64,000 bases of DNA from Sneathiella aquimaris (GTDB lineage: Bacteria; Pseudomonadota; Alphaproteobacteria; Sneathiellales; Sneathiellaceae): contig NZ_CP112881.1 in NCBI RefSeq assembly GCF_026409565.1, positions 1,783,501 through 1,847,500 on the forward strand. The letters run 5' to 3'. Below the pieces are notes generated by a model that saw nothing but the letters and a program-made list of their open reading frames with translations, searched no databases and was not told where the DNA came from. How positions within the stretch are numbered: the first letter of the stretch is position 1; each line of letters starts with the position of its first letter. This document shows, piece by piece, positions 35,187 to 45,454 of this stretch. Position numbers and translations under genes: made by a program.

Positions 35187-35221
35187 CGGAAAATAGGTCG
35201 CTTGGGCTTGCATATTTTCCG
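35187..35221. repeat. 9-bp inverted repeat before rpoZ
   Basis: CGGAAAATA (35187-35195) and TATTTTCCG (35213-35221) are perfect arms with a 17-base loop. It has no T-run after it, so it may be a regulatory hairpin or a weak folK terminator. Confidence 0.35.
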
Positions 35222-35270
35222 CTAAGGGAATAAGAAGAAGTTTAAATCATATACATTTGGAGTATTGTTT

Positions 35271-35672
35271 ATGGCTCGCGTGACCGTTGAAGATTGCGTC
35301 CAGAAGGTTCCTAATCGTTTTGAACTTGTCCTACTAGCTGCCCGTCGTGCGCGCGGTATTGCGGCAGGTTCCATGCTGACTGTTGATCGTGACAACGATA
35401 AGAACCCTGTTGTTGCACTTCGCGAAATTGGTGATGAAACCATCGATCTTGATGATCTGAAAACAAGTCTGGTCCATACACTTCAGCGGCGTGTTGAGGT
35501 TGATGAGCCGGAAGAAGACAATATGGCAGCATTGATGAGCTCTAGTTCAGAATGGGCTGGAGTTGTACAGGAAGGCGAGCCAGCCGAAACTTTTACGGCA
35601 GACGAAATCGGTGCGACTGAAACAGGCGCAGAAAAGCCTGCAGCAGATACGACCGAAGATCCATTCTCATAA
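35271..35672 (+). CDS. rpoZ: RNA polymerase omega subunit
   Basis: A 133-residue omega subunit with [20 protein letters not shown], the [12 protein letters not shown] segment and [10 protein letters not shown], which help assemble RNA polymerase and form part of the ppGpp site. The C-terminal acidic tail is longer than in E. coli, as in many alphaproteobacteria. ATG 35271 with TTTGGAG upstream is preferred to an in-frame TTG at 35265. spoT follows 117 bases later, the expected order. Confidence 0.95.
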   Translation: MARVTVEDCVQKVPNRFELVLLAARRARGIAAGSMLTVDRDNDKNPVVALREIGDETIDLDDLKTSLVHTLQRRVEVDEPEEDNMAALMSSSSEWAGVVQEGEPAETFTADEIGATETGAEKPAADTTEDPFS

Positions 35673-35789
35673 GATTTTAAGTTATATCTAGTTAATGGGG
35701 GCGGAGCGTTGTCTTGGCAATTCTCGGCCCCTATTTCTATAGAGTGAGAAGGTTCGGTGTGTCCAGGAGAGTGAGCGCGGATAAAGTGA

Positions 35790-37943
35790 ATGTTAAGACA
35801 GGTTGAGCTTGTAGAGCGCGTTCTTAGTTATGATCCACAGGCGGATGAGGATCTCCTCAACCGTGCATATGTATTTACTGTCAAAACCCACGGCAGTCAG
35901 ATTAGAGCCTCAGGCGATCCTTATTTCTCACACCCCATTGAAGTTGCCGGTATCCTCACCGAACTGAAGCTTGATACAGCGACAATCATTACTGCCTTAT
36001 TACATGATACGATTGAAGATACAGTCGCCACTCATGATGAGATTCAACAGATATTTGGATCTGAAATTGCCACACTGGTAGACGGCGTTACCAAACTGTC
36101 CCAGTTGGAATTGCAATCGGATCGGACCAAGCAGGCGGAAAATTTTTCGAAATTGCTTGTGGCAATGTCCAATGATATCAGGGTGTTGCTGGTAAAACTT
36201 GCGGATCGACTGCATAATATGCGGACCCTGCATTTTATCAAGAAACCAGAGAAACGGTTGCGAATAGCAACAGAAACGATGGAAATCTACGCGCCGTTGG
36301 CGGAGCGGATTGGTATCCAGAATTTCAGGGATGAACTGGAAGACCTTGCCTTTGTTGAATTGAACAACGAAGCCCGCCGCTCGATTTTGCGCCGCCTTGA
36401 ATATCTTCGTACAGAAGGCGAAGACCTTGTCGAGAAAATTGTGAGTTCGTTGAAAGACGATCTGAGTGAAGCGGGATTTCAGGCAGAAGTTTCCGGCCGG
36501 GAAAAACGCCCTTACTCCATTTGGCGAAAGATGGAGAAAAACAATGTCGCGTTTGAACAGTTATCCGACATCATCGCCTTCCGGATTATCGTCTCTACCG
36601 TAGAACAGTGTTATCATGTGCTGGGGAACCTGCACGCGAAATATGCGATGGTGCCGGGACGTTTTAAGGATTACATTTCGACGCCAAAACGCAATAACTA
36701 CCGATCCCTGCATACCACAATTATCGGCCCTGAACGGCAACGCATTGAAGTTCAGATCCGAACCCGGGAAATGCACGAAACCAATGAATATGGTGTTGCG
36801 GCTCATTGGCAGTATAAGCAGGAAATTGGCGACGCGGTTATTGAAGGACAGCAGTATCGCTGGCTGAGGGAACTTCTTGAAATTCTGGAAGAAGCCTCTG
36901 ATCCAGATGAATTTCTGGAACATACCAAGCTTAATATGTATCAGGATCAGGTCTTTTGTTTCTCTCCAAAAGGAGACTTGATTTCCCTGCCTGCGGGCAG
37001 CAGTCCCGTTGATTTTGCCTATGCCGTTCATACACAGGTCGGTGATACCTGTGTCGGGTCCAAAGTCAATGGTCGTATGGCGCCTCTCAGGACTGTTTTG
37101 CATAATGGGGATCAGGTCGAGATATTACGATCCAAAAATCAGACACCATCACCGACTTGGGAAAGTTTTGTTGTTAGCGGGAAAGCCCGATCTGCAATTC
37201 GCCGGTTTATCCGGCATCAACAACGCGATCAGTATGTGGAATTAGGTCAGTCTATCGCCGAAAAAGCGTTCAGAACCGAAGGGAAGCCGTTTACTGAAAA
37301 AGCTTTGGCACCTGTGCAGAAGGTTTGGGGGCTGGACAGCATTGAAGACGTCTATTATTCGCTCGGGGACGGCACCCATACAGGGCGGCAACTGCTTGAA
37401 ATCGTCTTTCCGGGCGAGAAGAAAAACCTCGACGACAAAGACATTCTTGCGCTTAAAAAATCAAAACCGGCAAAACGTTCAAAAGACCGGCATGCTGTTC
37501 CGATCAAGGGACTTATCCCGGGCATGGCGATGCATCTTGCGGGCTGTTGTCATCCGCTTCCCGGGGACAGGATCGTTGGAATTGTCACAACAGGTAAAGG
37601 CGTCACAATTCACACCATTCATTGTGATACATTGGAACAGTTCGCAGAGGTTCCTGAACGTTGGCTGGACGTTTCCTGGCAGACAGAGGGTCACGAAAGT
37701 GAACAGCTGATTGGCCGGATGAATGTTGTCATGGCAAACGAGCCGGGGGCGTTGTCCAGTATCACATCCACAATTGCTGCGAATAACGGAAATATTAATA
37801 ATCTGGTGATATCAAATCGCAGTGAGGATTTCTTTGAGATGCGGATCGATGTACAGGTCCGCGATGTCAAGCATCTTACCAACATAATGGCGGCCTTGCG
37901 GGCTGATCCCGTGATCAGTTCGGTTGAGAGAGCCACGAATTAA
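35790..37943 (+). CDS. spoT: Bifunctional (p)ppGpp synthetase/hydrolase RelA/SpoT
   Basis: A 717-residue Rel protein. The HD hydrolase domain (HPIEVAGILTELKL, LLHDTIEDT) is intact, and so is the synthetase domain (RDELEDLAFVELNN region, YRSLHTTIIGP, EVQIRTREMHETNEYGVAAHW). TGS and C-terminal ACT domains follow. Both catalytic activities appear present, so it is likely the cell's main regulator of the stringent response, acting with DksA (4477-4893). The ATG has only a weak upstream ribosome site. pyrE begins 12 bases later. Confidence 0.95.
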   Translation: MLRQVELVERVLSYDPQADEDLLNRAYVFTVKTHGSQIRASGDPYFSHPIEVAGILTELKLDTATIITALLHDTIEDTVATHDEIQQIFGSEIATLVDGVTKLSQLELQSDRTKQAENFSKLLVAMSNDIRVLLVKLADRLHNMRTLHFIKKPEKRLRIATETMEIYAPLAERIGIQNFRDELEDLAFVELNNEARRSILRRLEYLRTEGEDLVEKIVSSLKDDLSEAGFQAEVSGREKRPYSIWRKMEKNNVAFEQLSDIIAFRIIVSTVEQCYHVLGNLHAKYAMVPGRFKDYISTPKRNNYRSLHTTIIGPERQRIEVQIRTREMHETNEYGVAAHWQYKQEIGDAVIEGQQYRWLRELLEILEEASDPDEFLEHTKLNMYQDQVFCFSPKGDLISLPAGSSPVDFAYAVHTQVGDTCVGSKVNGRMAPLRTVLHNGDQVEILRSKNQTPSPTWESFVVSGKARSAIRRFIRHQQRDQYVELGQSIAEKAFRTEGKPFTEKALAPVQKVWGLDSIEDVYYSLGDGTHTGRQLLEIVFPGEKKNLDDKDILALKKSKPAKRSKDRHAVPIKGLIPGMAMHLAGCCHPLPGDRIVGIVTTGKGVTIHTIHCDTLEQFAEVPERWLDVSWQTEGHESEQLIGRMNVVMANEPGALSSITSTIAANNGNINNLVISNRSEDFFEMRIDVQVRDVKHLTNIMAALRADPVISSVERATN

Positions 37944-37955
37944 GGAACCACTTTA

Positions 37956-38543
37956 ATGACACATGACGACGTATTGGATCATTTTCGGGAAACTGAAGCA
38001 TTGCTGGAAGGTCATTTCCTTCTGAGCTCTGGATTGCATTCCGATCGTTATTTGCAATGTGCAAAAGTGCTGATGCACCCAGAGCGGGCCGCGATCCTAT
38101 GTCGGGCGCTGGCGGATAAAGTCATCGCGTCCCTTGGGGAAGGGGCCGTTGATGTTGTTGTTGCACCTGCCATGGGCGGTGTGATCGTTGGCTATGAAAT
38201 GGCCCGCCAACTGGGAGTTCCGGGGATGTTTACGGAACGTGTCGACGGTAAATTTGAATTTAGGCGCGGTTTTGAACTTAAAAAAGGCGCCCGAGTGATT
38301 ATGTCTGAAGATATCGTGACGACAGGAAAATCCAGCCGGGAATGTATTGATGTTATTCAGGCTGCTGGCGCGACCGTGGTTGGAGCAACCTGCTTGATCG
38401 ACCGATCAAATGGATCTGCTGATGTGGGTGTACCACTCTTTTCTCTGATGGGAATGGATGTCAAAACATATGAAGCTGACAAATTGCCACCAGAGCTTGC
38501 GAAAATACCTGCCATAAAGCCGGGTAGCCGCAATCTTAAGTAA
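37956..38543 (+). CDS. pyrE: Orotate phosphoribosyltransferase
   Basis: A 195-residue enzyme of pyrimidine synthesis that makes OMP from orotate and PRPP. The PRPP-binding loop VIMSEDIVTTGKSSRE is clear, with the LSSGLHSDRYLQCAKVL and APAMGGVIVGYEMARQL segments. The length is typical. It lies in the rpoZ-era block, 15 bases before the DUF2062 gene. Confidence 0.95.
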   Translation: MTHDDVLDHFRETEALLEGHFLLSSGLHSDRYLQCAKVLMHPERAAILCRALADKVIASLGEGAVDVVVAPAMGGVIVGYEMARQLGVPGMFTERVDGKFEFRRGFELKKGARVIMSEDIVTTGKSSRECIDVIQAAGATVVGATCLIDRSNGSADVGVPLFSLMGMDVKTYEADKLPPELAKIPAIKPGSRNLK

Positions 38544-38558
38544 AACAAGAGACCGCAG

Positions 38559-39182
38559 ATGTTCAAACGGAACTCCAAACCAACCACTATAATGAAGGTG
38601 GCTAATTTTTTCTGGCCGTCGATTGGTTTTAAAAGATCGACACAGTATCTGGGCTATCGCCTTGCGCGGTTGCCGGGTACACCTTATTCGTTGGCGGCTG
38701 GATTTGCGTTTGGAGCGGCGATCTCGTTTACTCCGTTTGTTGGGTTTCATTTTCTTCTTGGCGGTTTGCTTGCGTGGATGTTCCGGGCAAATATTATCGC
38801 TTCTGCTATCGGTACGGCCGTTGGCAATCCGTGGACCTTTCCTTTTATCTGGACGCTTATTTATAAGTTGGGCATTTGGATGCTGGGCCGTTCTGGCACA
38901 AAGAGTAGCGTTTTTGGGGCCGATACGGTCGAACATTTCGTCAATAATCTGTTTCAAAATGGGTGGCAAAGCGTGTCGAATATTTTCGGCGATGTTCTTT
39001 TTCCCATGCTGATCGGGTCTATTCCTGTCTTTATTGTCGTCTGGATCATTTTTTTCTATCCCTTGCGCGCACTTATTCGTAAATTTCATGCGAGACGGGC
39101 GGATGCATTATTTGCAGCGCGTTCCCAGCGAACACCAAAAGAGAAAACCGCTGGTCAGGAAACACTGGACAACCGTGGATGA
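38559..39182 (+). CDS. DUF2062 membrane protein
   Basis: A 207-residue protein with three to four hydrophobic segments and the DUF2062 signature: SLAAGFAFGAAISFTPFVGFH near the N terminus and NPWTFPFIWTLIYKLG. DUF2062 proteins are of unknown role; this gene is usually found between pyrE and pdxJ in alphaproteobacteria. The pdxJ ATG lies one base after its stop. Confidence 0.88.
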   Translation: MFKRNSKPTTIMKVANFFWPSIGFKRSTQYLGYRLARLPGTPYSLAAGFAFGAAISFTPFVGFHFLLGGLLAWMFRANIIASAIGTAVGNPWTFPFIWTLIYKLGIWMLGRSGTKSSVFGADTVEHFVNNLFQNGWQSVSNIFGDVLFPMLIGSIPVFIVVWIIFFYPLRALIRKFHARRADALFAARSQRTPKEKTAGQETLDNRG

Positions 39183-39183
39183 A

Positions 39184-39930
39184 ATGAAACATTTAAGACT
39201 GGGCGTTAATATTGATCATGTAGCAACAATCCGTAATGCAAGGGGCGGCGTTCATCCAGATCCTTTGCGAGCGGCGAAAATGGCCGAAGAGGCTGGCGCC
39301 GACGGGATTACCGCTCATCTTAGGGAAGACCGCAGACATATTGCAGATGGTGATATTACCAAACTCGCGGCCAATCTAAGCATACCATTGAATTTTGAAA
39401 TGGCGGCGACACAGGAAATGCTGGATATCGCGCTGATGCATACACCGCACGCGGCGTGTCTGGTGCCTGAAAAGCGCGAAGAGCGCACGACTGAAGGTGG
39501 ATTGGATGTTGTCGGCAGTAAGGATGCGCTTGCCTATTATGTTTCAAGCCTGCGGTCAAAAAATATCCGGGTTTCGTTATTTATCGAGCCTGACGCCAAA
39601 CAATTGGAAGCCGCAGCGGATCTGGGTGCTGATATTGTCGAATTTCATGTTGGTCCCTTTTGTGATGCTGTCTCGGGTGATAAGCAGGCGGCAGAGCTGA
39701 AGCGCATTCAGCAGGGTGCGGAGGTTGCCGAGAAGCTTGGTATCGAATGCCATTGTGGTCACGGCCTGACCTACGATACGGTTGCGCCGATTGCGCAGAT
39801 TCCGACCGTGGTTGAATTGAATATTGGTCACTTCCTGATCGGAGAAGCGATCTTCTCGGGTCTTGTGCCAGCAATTCAGAAAATGCGTCATCTTATGGAT
39901 GAGGCCCGCGCGCAAATTCCGGAAGCCTGA
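39184..39930 (+). CDS. pdxJ: Pyridoxine 5'-phosphate synthase
   Basis: A 248-residue TIM-barrel enzyme that makes pyridoxine 5'-phosphate from DXP and 3-amino-1-hydroxyacetone phosphate. [51 protein letters not shown] and HCGHGL match PdxJ. I take ATG 39184 as start; a longer frame upstream overlaps the DUF2062 gene and has no homology. acpS follows after 4 bases. Confidence 0.96.
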   Translation: MKHLRLGVNIDHVATIRNARGGVHPDPLRAAKMAEEAGADGITAHLREDRRHIADGDITKLAANLSIPLNFEMAATQEMLDIALMHTPHAACLVPEKREERTTEGGLDVVGSKDALAYYVSSLRSKNIRVSLFIEPDAKQLEAAADLGADIVEFHVGPFCDAVSGDKQAAELKRIQQGAEVAEKLGIECHCGHGLTYDTVAPIAQIPTVVELNIGHFLIGEAIFSGLVPAIQKMRHLMDEARAQIPEA

Positions 39931-39934
39931 ATTG

Positions 39935-40339
39935 ATGATTATCGGAATTGGAAGCGACCTGATTGATATCCGTCGTATTGAAAAAACCATTGATCGGTTC
40001 GGAATGCGTTTTTTGAACCGAATTTATACGGATGTCGAAAAAACTAAATCTGATAAACGCATGAACCGGGTGGAATCTTATGCCAAAAGATATGCGGCAA
40101 AAGAGGCCTGTTCAAAAGCATTGGGGACGGGGTTTCGCAAAGGGGTTTTCTGGAAAGATATGGGGGTGGTCAATCTGCCGTCTGGAAAACCGACCATGAA
40201 ACTGACAGGCGGTGCATTAAAACGATTGCAGGAAATTACGCCAGAGGGTATGGAGGCGGTCATTCATCTAACCATTACGGATGAACCGCCGATAGCTGAG
40301 TCTTTTGTGATGATAGAAGCTGTTAAACCGGCCCAATAA
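39935..40339 (+). CDS. acpS: Holo-acyl carrier protein synthase
   Basis: A 134-residue phosphopantetheinyl transferase. It activates acyl carrier protein with coenzyme A. The metal-binding [13 protein letters not shown] (Asp8) and the [14 protein letters not shown] motif are present. ATG 39935 is used; the longer frame upstream lies in pdxJ. The gene is tightly packed with pdxJ and lepB. Confidence 0.94.
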   Translation: MIIGIGSDLIDIRRIEKTIDRFGMRFLNRIYTDVEKTKSDKRMNRVESYAKRYAAKEACSKALGTGFRKGVFWKDMGVVNLPSGKPTMKLTGGALKRLQEITPEGMEAVIHLTITDEPPIAESFVMIEAVKPAQ

Positions 40340-40425
40340 TCTATAGTAAGTAATTTAAATAATTTGAATTTGAAATTCAGGCTTCTATTGCGGAGTCTGA
40401 TATAAAAAACAGTTAGGCGATTTTG

Positions 40426-41178
40426 ATGAAAGAAGACGTGGCAAAAAAAGACGAAGGCTGGTTTGGGGAAACCGTTCGTACGGTCGTTTATGCCGTTTTG
40501 ATAGCAATGGTAATTAGAACATTTGCTTTCGAGCCGTTTAAAATTCCATCAGAATCCATGCTGCCTACTTTGAAAATTGGCGACTACCTTTTTGTGTCTA
40601 AATATTCTTACGGGTTTAGCAAGCATTCGTTTCCTTTCAGCATGGGTCCGTTTGAAGGCCGTATTCTGGAAGATCTGCCAAAGCGCGGGGACGTTGCGGT
40701 TTTCAAAAAACCAGTTGGAGAGCCCATCGATTACATCAAGCGGATTGTGGGTCTGCCCGGCGACAAACTTCAGATGCGCGACGGTGTTTTATATTTGAAC
40801 GGTAAAGCCGTAACCCGTAAAAAAGTCGATGATTATGTTGATCGCGATATTCATGGTAATGTGCGGCGTTATACGCAATATGAAGAAACACTGCCGAACG
40901 GCGTGTCTTATATGACAATCGATGTTGTCAAAAATAGCACGGCCGACAATACAGGCGTTTATACGGTCCCTGCGGGTCATGTTTTCGGGATGGGGGATAA
41001 CCGCGATAATTCGACAGACAGTCGCTTTTTGTCTCAGGTCGGTTATATCCCTATTGAAAATCTTGTTGGTCGGGCCGAAGTTATCTTTTATTCCCTTGAA
41101 GGAGGCACCAGCTTCCTTGAAATTTGGGAAGTACCGTTTGCAACCCGTTGGGAACGTGTGCTGACAATGTTGAATTAA
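40426..41178 (+). CDS. lepB: Signal peptidase I
   Basis: A 250-residue inner-membrane protease with an N-terminal helix (about 14-33). The Ser nucleophile is Ser44 in PSESML and the catalytic base is Lys105 in IDYIKRIVGLPGD. It also has the conserved GHVFGMGDNRDNSTDSRF segment. It releases mature proteins after Sec or Tat export. ATG 40426 is preferred over TTG 40423. The stop overlaps the rnc start. Confidence 0.95.
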   Translation: MKEDVAKKDEGWFGETVRTVVYAVLIAMVIRTFAFEPFKIPSESMLPTLKIGDYLFVSKYSYGFSKHSFPFSMGPFEGRILEDLPKRGDVAVFKKPVGEPIDYIKRIVGLPGDKLQMRDGVLYLNGKAVTRKKVDDYVDRDIHGNVRRYTQYEETLPNGVSYMTIDVVKNSTADNTGVYTVPAGHVFGMGDNRDNSTDSRFLSQVGYIPIENLVGRAEVIFYSLEGGTSFLEIWEVPFATRWERVLTMLN

Positions 41179-41882
41179 TGCCCAGTAATAAGAAACCCCT
41201 GCATCAATTTATGGTCAAGATTGGCCATAATTTTAACGACGAAAGCTTGCTTGAAGAAGCGCTGACGCACTCGTCTCTGACGAAGGGAGGGAAGCGCAGA
41301 AAAGGGCAGATACGGGACTATGACCGTCTGGAGTTTCTGGGCGATAGAGTTCTCGGGCTTGTAATCAGTGAAGAGCTTTTTCAGCGTTTTAAAGGGGCTG
41401 AGGCTGGCGAATTGTCGCGCCGGTATAATGCCCAGGTTCGAAAAGAAACACTTGCTGAAATCGCTCAGCAGCTGGATCTGCAGGATTATATTCTGATGTC
41501 AGAGGATTTGCAGGCGGCGGGTGGATGCGAAAACCCGTCTATCCTGGAAGATTGCGTTGAGGCCCTGATCGCGGCCCTGTATCTGGATGGCGGCATGAAA
41601 GTCGCTCGCCAGTTTATCGAGGCCAACTGGTGGTGCCGGCTTGATAACAAAAGCGCAAAAAATAAAGATCCTAAATCGGCGCTTCAGGAATGGGCTGCCA
41701 AGCAGGGTAAACCCATTCCCGTATATACGGTCATTAATGAATGCGGACCGGATCACGCCAGAACATTTACAATCGAAGTATTTGTCGAGGGCTATCCGAC
41801 TTATGGTGCGAGCGCTATGTCTAAAAGAGGGGCAGAGCAGCTTGCCGCTGAAAAGCTTTTGAAAGAACAAAGAAATGGATAG
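41178..41882 (+). CDS. rnc: Ribonuclease III
   Basis: A 234-residue double-stranded RNA endonuclease. The signature LEFLGDRVLGLVISE holds the catalytic acidic residues, and the C-terminal dsRNA-binding domain starts at DPKSALQEWAAKQG. It processes rRNA and regulatory RNAs. The ATG overlaps the lepB stop (TAATG). It overlaps era by 8 bases, a common alphaproteobacterial layout. Confidence 0.95.
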   Translation: MPSNKKPLHQFMVKIGHNFNDESLLEEALTHSSLTKGGKRRKGQIRDYDRLEFLGDRVLGLVISEELFQRFKGAEAGELSRRYNAQVRKETLAEIAQQLDLQDYILMSEDLQAAGGCENPSILEDCVEALIAALYLDGGMKVARQFIEANWWCRLDNKSAKNKDPKSALQEWAAKQGKPIPVYTVINECGPDHARTFTIEVFVEGYPTYGASAMSKRGAEQLAAEKLLKEQRNG

Positions 41883-42795
41883 TACGGAAATTCCTGCTGA
41901 AGGAACCAAATGTGGATATGTAACCCTTCTGGGTGCGCCAAATGCCGGTAAATCAACCCTGTTAAATCAGTTGGTGGGGGCGAAAATTGCGATTGTGTCG
42001 CCAAAGGTGCAAACGACACGCGCGCGCGTAACGGCAATTGCCATTGAAGATAACTGTCAGATGATTTTTGTCGATACCCCGGGTATTTTCGCGCCAAACC
42101 GGCGCCTTGAAAAAGCCATGGTAAATGCCGCCTGGGAAGGGGCACAGGACGCGGATAAGCTGACTTTGCTTGTGGATAGCATTCGAGGTATTACCAAAGA
42201 TGTTGAACGGATTATCGATGGCCTGCAACAGGCGGGTAAAACGGCGCATTTGATCCTTAACAAGATTGATGCGATCAAACGCCAGAACCTCCTTGGATTG
42301 GCAAAAGAACTCACTGATAAAGGGGTTTTTGATAAGGTTTTCATGATTTCGGCTTTGACCGGTGACGGTGTGCCTCAATTGCGTGCAGAGCTTGCTAAAG
42401 AACTGCCGGATGGTCCCTGGCTCTACCCGGAAGATCAACTTGCACTGGCTCCCATGCGGAGCCTGGCGGCGGAGATCACTCGTGAAAAACTGTTTTTGAG
42501 AATGAATCAGGAATTACCCTATTCGTTGACAGTTGAAACAGAGAAATGGGAAGAACGCAAAGATGGGTCCGTTAAAATCGATCAGGTGATTTATGTATCC
42601 CGGGCGAACCATAAACCGATTATTCTGGGTAAGGGCGGACAGACCATCAAAAAGATTGGCGAACTGGCCCGTGCGGAACTTGAAGAAAGCCTTGGGCAAA
42701 GAGTTCATCTTTTTCTGTTTGTAAAAGTACGTGAAAAATGGATGGATGATGCCGAACGTTATCAGGAAATGGGACTGGAGTTTCCAAAAAACTAA
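41875..42795 (+). CDS. era: GTPase Era
   Basis: A 306-residue GTP-binding protein with the P-loop GAPNAGKSTLLN, the DTPG switch and NKID. A C-terminal KH domain is present (IILGKGGQTIKKIG). It binds 16S rRNA near its 3' end and helps 30S maturation. It is the last gene of the rpoZ-era block and a terminator follows. Confidence 0.96.
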   Translation: MDSTEIPAEGTKCGYVTLLGAPNAGKSTLLNQLVGAKIAIVSPKVQTTRARVTAIAIEDNCQMIFVDTPGIFAPNRRLEKAMVNAAWEGAQDADKLTLLVDSIRGITKDVERIIDGLQQAGKTAHLILNKIDAIKRQNLLGLAKELTDKGVFDKVFMISALTGDGVPQLRAELAKELPDGPWLYPEDQLALAPMRSLAAEITREKLFLRMNQELPYSLTVETEKWEERKDGSVKIDQVIYVSRANHKPIILGKGGQTIKKIGELARAELEESLGQRVHLFLFVKVREKWMDDAERYQEMGLEFPKN

Positions 42796-42821
42796 TATAA
42801 GGCAATCCCTTAGCGGATATG

Positions 42822-42856
42822 AAAAGCCGGCTCTTTTTTGAGGGGCCGGCTTTTTT
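42822..42856 (+). terminator. Terminator after era
   Basis: AAAAGCCGGC (42822-42831) and GCCGGCTTTT (42845-42854) form a perfect 10-bp stem with a T-run. It closes the lepB-rnc-era transcript. Confidence 0.85.
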
Positions 42857-43019
42857 GTATTTTAGCCTTATAAAAATTCCTTAAAATTATTTTGAAAAGG
42901 GGTTTTTAGAAACAAATTTTTAAGAATTTACCCTCCATTATAACTTCGTAATAAACGACATATTTAATTATATTTTTGAAATCGTACCGTCGATTGTCTG
43001 ATTATTGAGGAGTAGGATA

Positions 43020-43289
43020 ATGGCACAGTTGGATACAGGCGTAATTTCGATGCAACTCTCCAGAGCAGAAGAGGGACTACCAGAAGAGCAATTTCGGGCT
43101 GGTCTGCTTTATTCTACCGGCGACGAAGTGCCGCTTGATCTTGTAACAGCGCATAAATGGTTCAATCTTGCTGCGATGAACGGTGTGGTGGAAGCCCGTG
43201 AATGCCGTGCAGAAATCTCTCAGGATATGTCTCCTGAAGAAATTGCGGCTGCGCAGAAACAAGCGCGTGAATGGTATCTGTCTCACTAA
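43020..43289 (+). CDS. Small Sel1-like repeat protein
   Basis: An 89-residue protein with one Sel1-like unit (EQFRAGLLYSTGDEVPLDLVTAHKWFNLAAMNG) and a helical tail. The start is ATG 43020, with GAGGAGTAGG upstream. It has no signal peptide. Sel1 repeats usually mediate protein contacts; the specific function is unknown. It stands alone between the era terminator and a histidine kinase. Confidence 0.75.
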   Translation: MAQLDTGVISMQLSRAEEGLPEEQFRAGLLYSTGDEVPLDLVTAHKWFNLAAMNGVVEARECRAEISQDMSPEEIAAAQKQAREWYLSH

Positions 43290-43579
43290 AAACCTCACGT
43301 TTCTTGAGGAAGATTAGCCTCTGGCAATAGTCTTGAAATGTTGGGTAATTGCCTCTGGCCATATCTGTCATGGACCCCAAAAGAGACCTGATTTTGCACA
43401 GTACCGAGCATATCCTGTTGACGTTGGCTTATATTGAAATATGCCAGAGATCTACGTCTTTGGAGCTTGAATTTTTATCCTCTTGAGAGGTATGCCAGCA
43501 GAGGGATTAGTCTCCAAACTGCACGGTTTAACAGGGCGGATACCAAAACCTGCTTTCGTGGCCAGCCTGAAATAAGAAA

Positions 43580-44716
43580 CTAGGTTACCAATAACTCTTC
43601 ATCTAAACATGTCCGTGATTTTGGAAAGATCACAGTTACGGTCGTTCCTTCTCCGGCGATACTGGAAAGTGTCAAATCGGCCCCATGGGCATCACTGAAT
43701 TTCTTGACCAGAGTCAATCCCAGCCCAGTTCCCTCAAAATTAAGCACTGATGAAATCTGGCTGCGCCTGAAGGGTTCAAAGATATGGGGCAGAAACTCCT
43801 TTTCAATTCCAACACCATGATCTGTGACCGTGAGCTTGATTTTCCCGTTTTTGAGAGACCACAGAATATCAACTGTGCCTTCCGGTTTGGAAAATTTAAT
43901 GGCGTTAGAGGCCAGATTTACCAAAATCTGTTTCAGTTTAATTGGATCGGCGTGAATGCGAAGAGTGGGAGGATCAATTTTAATGTTGAGGCGAACCTTG
44001 TTCTCCTTGGCCTTTTGACCGGTCAGCGCCTTGCAGGATTGGCTGATTTGCCAGATATCTGTCGTTTTTTCACTGAGAACGATATCACCAACCTCAACCT
44101 TTGAAAGATCCAGCACCTCATTGATAAGGTTTAAAAGATGCGAGCCTGCCTCTTCAATATCGCGCGCATATTCCTTATATCGATGATCCGAATGCGGACC
44201 ATAAACAGCCTCGGATAATAAGGAAGAGAACCCGATAATTGCGTTCAGGGGTGTTCTTAGTTCATGGCTCATATTCGCCAGAAATTCTGATTTTGCCCGA
44301 TTGGCCAGTTCCGCTGTTTTCTTCGCGCTCAGTAATGCTTCTTCGTTTCTTTTTTCTTCTGTAATATCCCGTTGGATAGACACAAATCCGCCGCTGCTAA
44401 GGCGTCGGTCTGTTGTTTTGATCCATCTTTTGTCTTTAAGTTGAACAATGAAAGAGCCTTCTAGTCGCTGGCGATATTCCTTTTTCTGATCCAGATAGTC
44501 TTCTTTTGACTGACAGGATTCAGAAATCACAACATTACCGCGGGAGACATCAATTTTCCCTAACTCCTGGTAATGGACACCGGGGGCGGTTTCTTCTTCT
44601 GAATATTGGTAAAGTTCACGAAATTTGGCATTGCAGGTGACAAGATAACCGCCATCGTCATAAATGACAAAAGCATCCGAAATACTTTCGAGAGCATCTA
44701 ATAAGACAGTCTCCAA
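43580..44716 (-). CDS. PAS-domain sensor histidine kinase, cytoplasmic
   Basis: A 378-residue kinase without membrane helices. A PAS domain at about 8-120 is followed by HisKA with phospho-acceptor His151 (LANMSHELRTPLN) and a HATPase domain ending near VTVIFPKSR. The signal is unknown; the PAS may bind a small ligand. The start is TTG with an AAAGGGG ribosome site 7-8 bases upstream. No response regulator gene is adjacent, so the partner must be encoded elsewhere. Confidence 0.85.
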   Translation of the reverse strand: METVLLDALESISDAFVIYDDGGYLVTCNAKFRELYQYSEEETAPGVHYQELGKIDVSRGNVVISESCQSKEDYLDQKKEYRQRLEGSFIVQLKDKRWIKTTDRRLSSGGFVSIQRDITEEKRNEEALLSAKKTAELANRAKSEFLANMSHELRTPLNAIIGFSSLLSEAVYGPHSDHRYKEYARDIEEAGSHLLNLINEVLDLSKVEVGDIVLSEKTTDIWQISQSCKALTGQKAKENKVRLNIKIDPPTLRIHADPIKLKQILVNLASNAIKFSKPEGTVDILWSLKNGKIKLTVTDHGVGIEKEFLPHIFEPFRRSQISSVLNFEGTGLGLTLVKKFSDAHGADLTLSSIAGEGTTVTVIFPKSRTCLDEELLVT

Positions 44717-45361
44717 ATTGTCAGCCCCTTTAGTTATTGTGCGCCTAACCGTTGTATCCCGGTTAAATCATTGTTGCAGGTTGCCCCGAAGAATGGGCGT
44801 CACGTTAGATTTTACAAAAAAAATCGTAAATTGAATATGTTAACAGAAAGTTAAATATTGGGGGCGATTAGAATTAAAATAAAAATTGGTATGCGAGTTT
44901 CGTTGCAAATATAAAATTAAAAACAAGGGGTTGTGGATATGCACGTCGTTCGTTCCCGTTAAAGATTTTGCAGTCTCCTTTATCCGTTGACCTTTTGTGG
45001 GCTGGCGGTTCGGGAATGAAATGTTTACACGCCGCCCACTCTTATTACCCGCGTCACAATCACGTTGGATCGCTGTTTGTTCACGGCTGAGGGGGGCAAG
45101 TACCCACTGAAAGAATTTTCTGGAATGGCCTCCCATGAGGATTGAGCCAAAACGGGGCTTGATGATTACCTATTGGTGTGTTCAATCCAGTGACGCGAAG
45201 GATCTGACGGGAACATATGTAGAACAAATGTGGGTCTGATGGGGATGGTGATTGGGTCGATTACTTTGTTTTATATGCGCTTCGTTCCGCATAAACAAAA
45301 ATTATCCCAATTTTAAAAAAGGGGTTGCAACCTATAGAAATTCTGCCATATTGCGCGCAAC
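44717..45361. other. 645-bp intergenic region before tRNA-Ser
   Basis: No credible gene; a minus-strand frame at 44840-45136 lacks ribosome site and homology. The region is AT-rich at 44810-44930. It separates the conserved housekeeping block from the more variable right part of the window. Confidence 0.45.
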
Positions 45362-45454
45362 GGTGAAGTGGCCGAGTGGCTGAAGGCGCTCCCCTGCTAA
45401 GGGAGTATGGGGTTGATAGCTCCATCGTGGGTTCGAATCCCACCTTCACCGCCA
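45362..45454 (+). tRNA. tRNA-Ser(GCT)
   Basis: A 93-base class II tRNA with a long variable arm. The acceptor stem GGTGAAG/CTTCACC, the anticodon stem with GCT at 45396-45398, the T-loop GGTTCGAATCC and an encoded CCA end are all present. It reads the serine codons AGC and AGU. Confidence 0.97.

Noticed and set aside
35187-35221. Hairpin before rpoZ as a proper terminator of folK
   Set aside because: There is no T-run after the right arm; listed only as an inverted repeat.
44840-45136. 98-residue minus-strand frame upstream of tRNA-Ser
   Set aside because: No ribosome site or homology; the composition looks non-coding.
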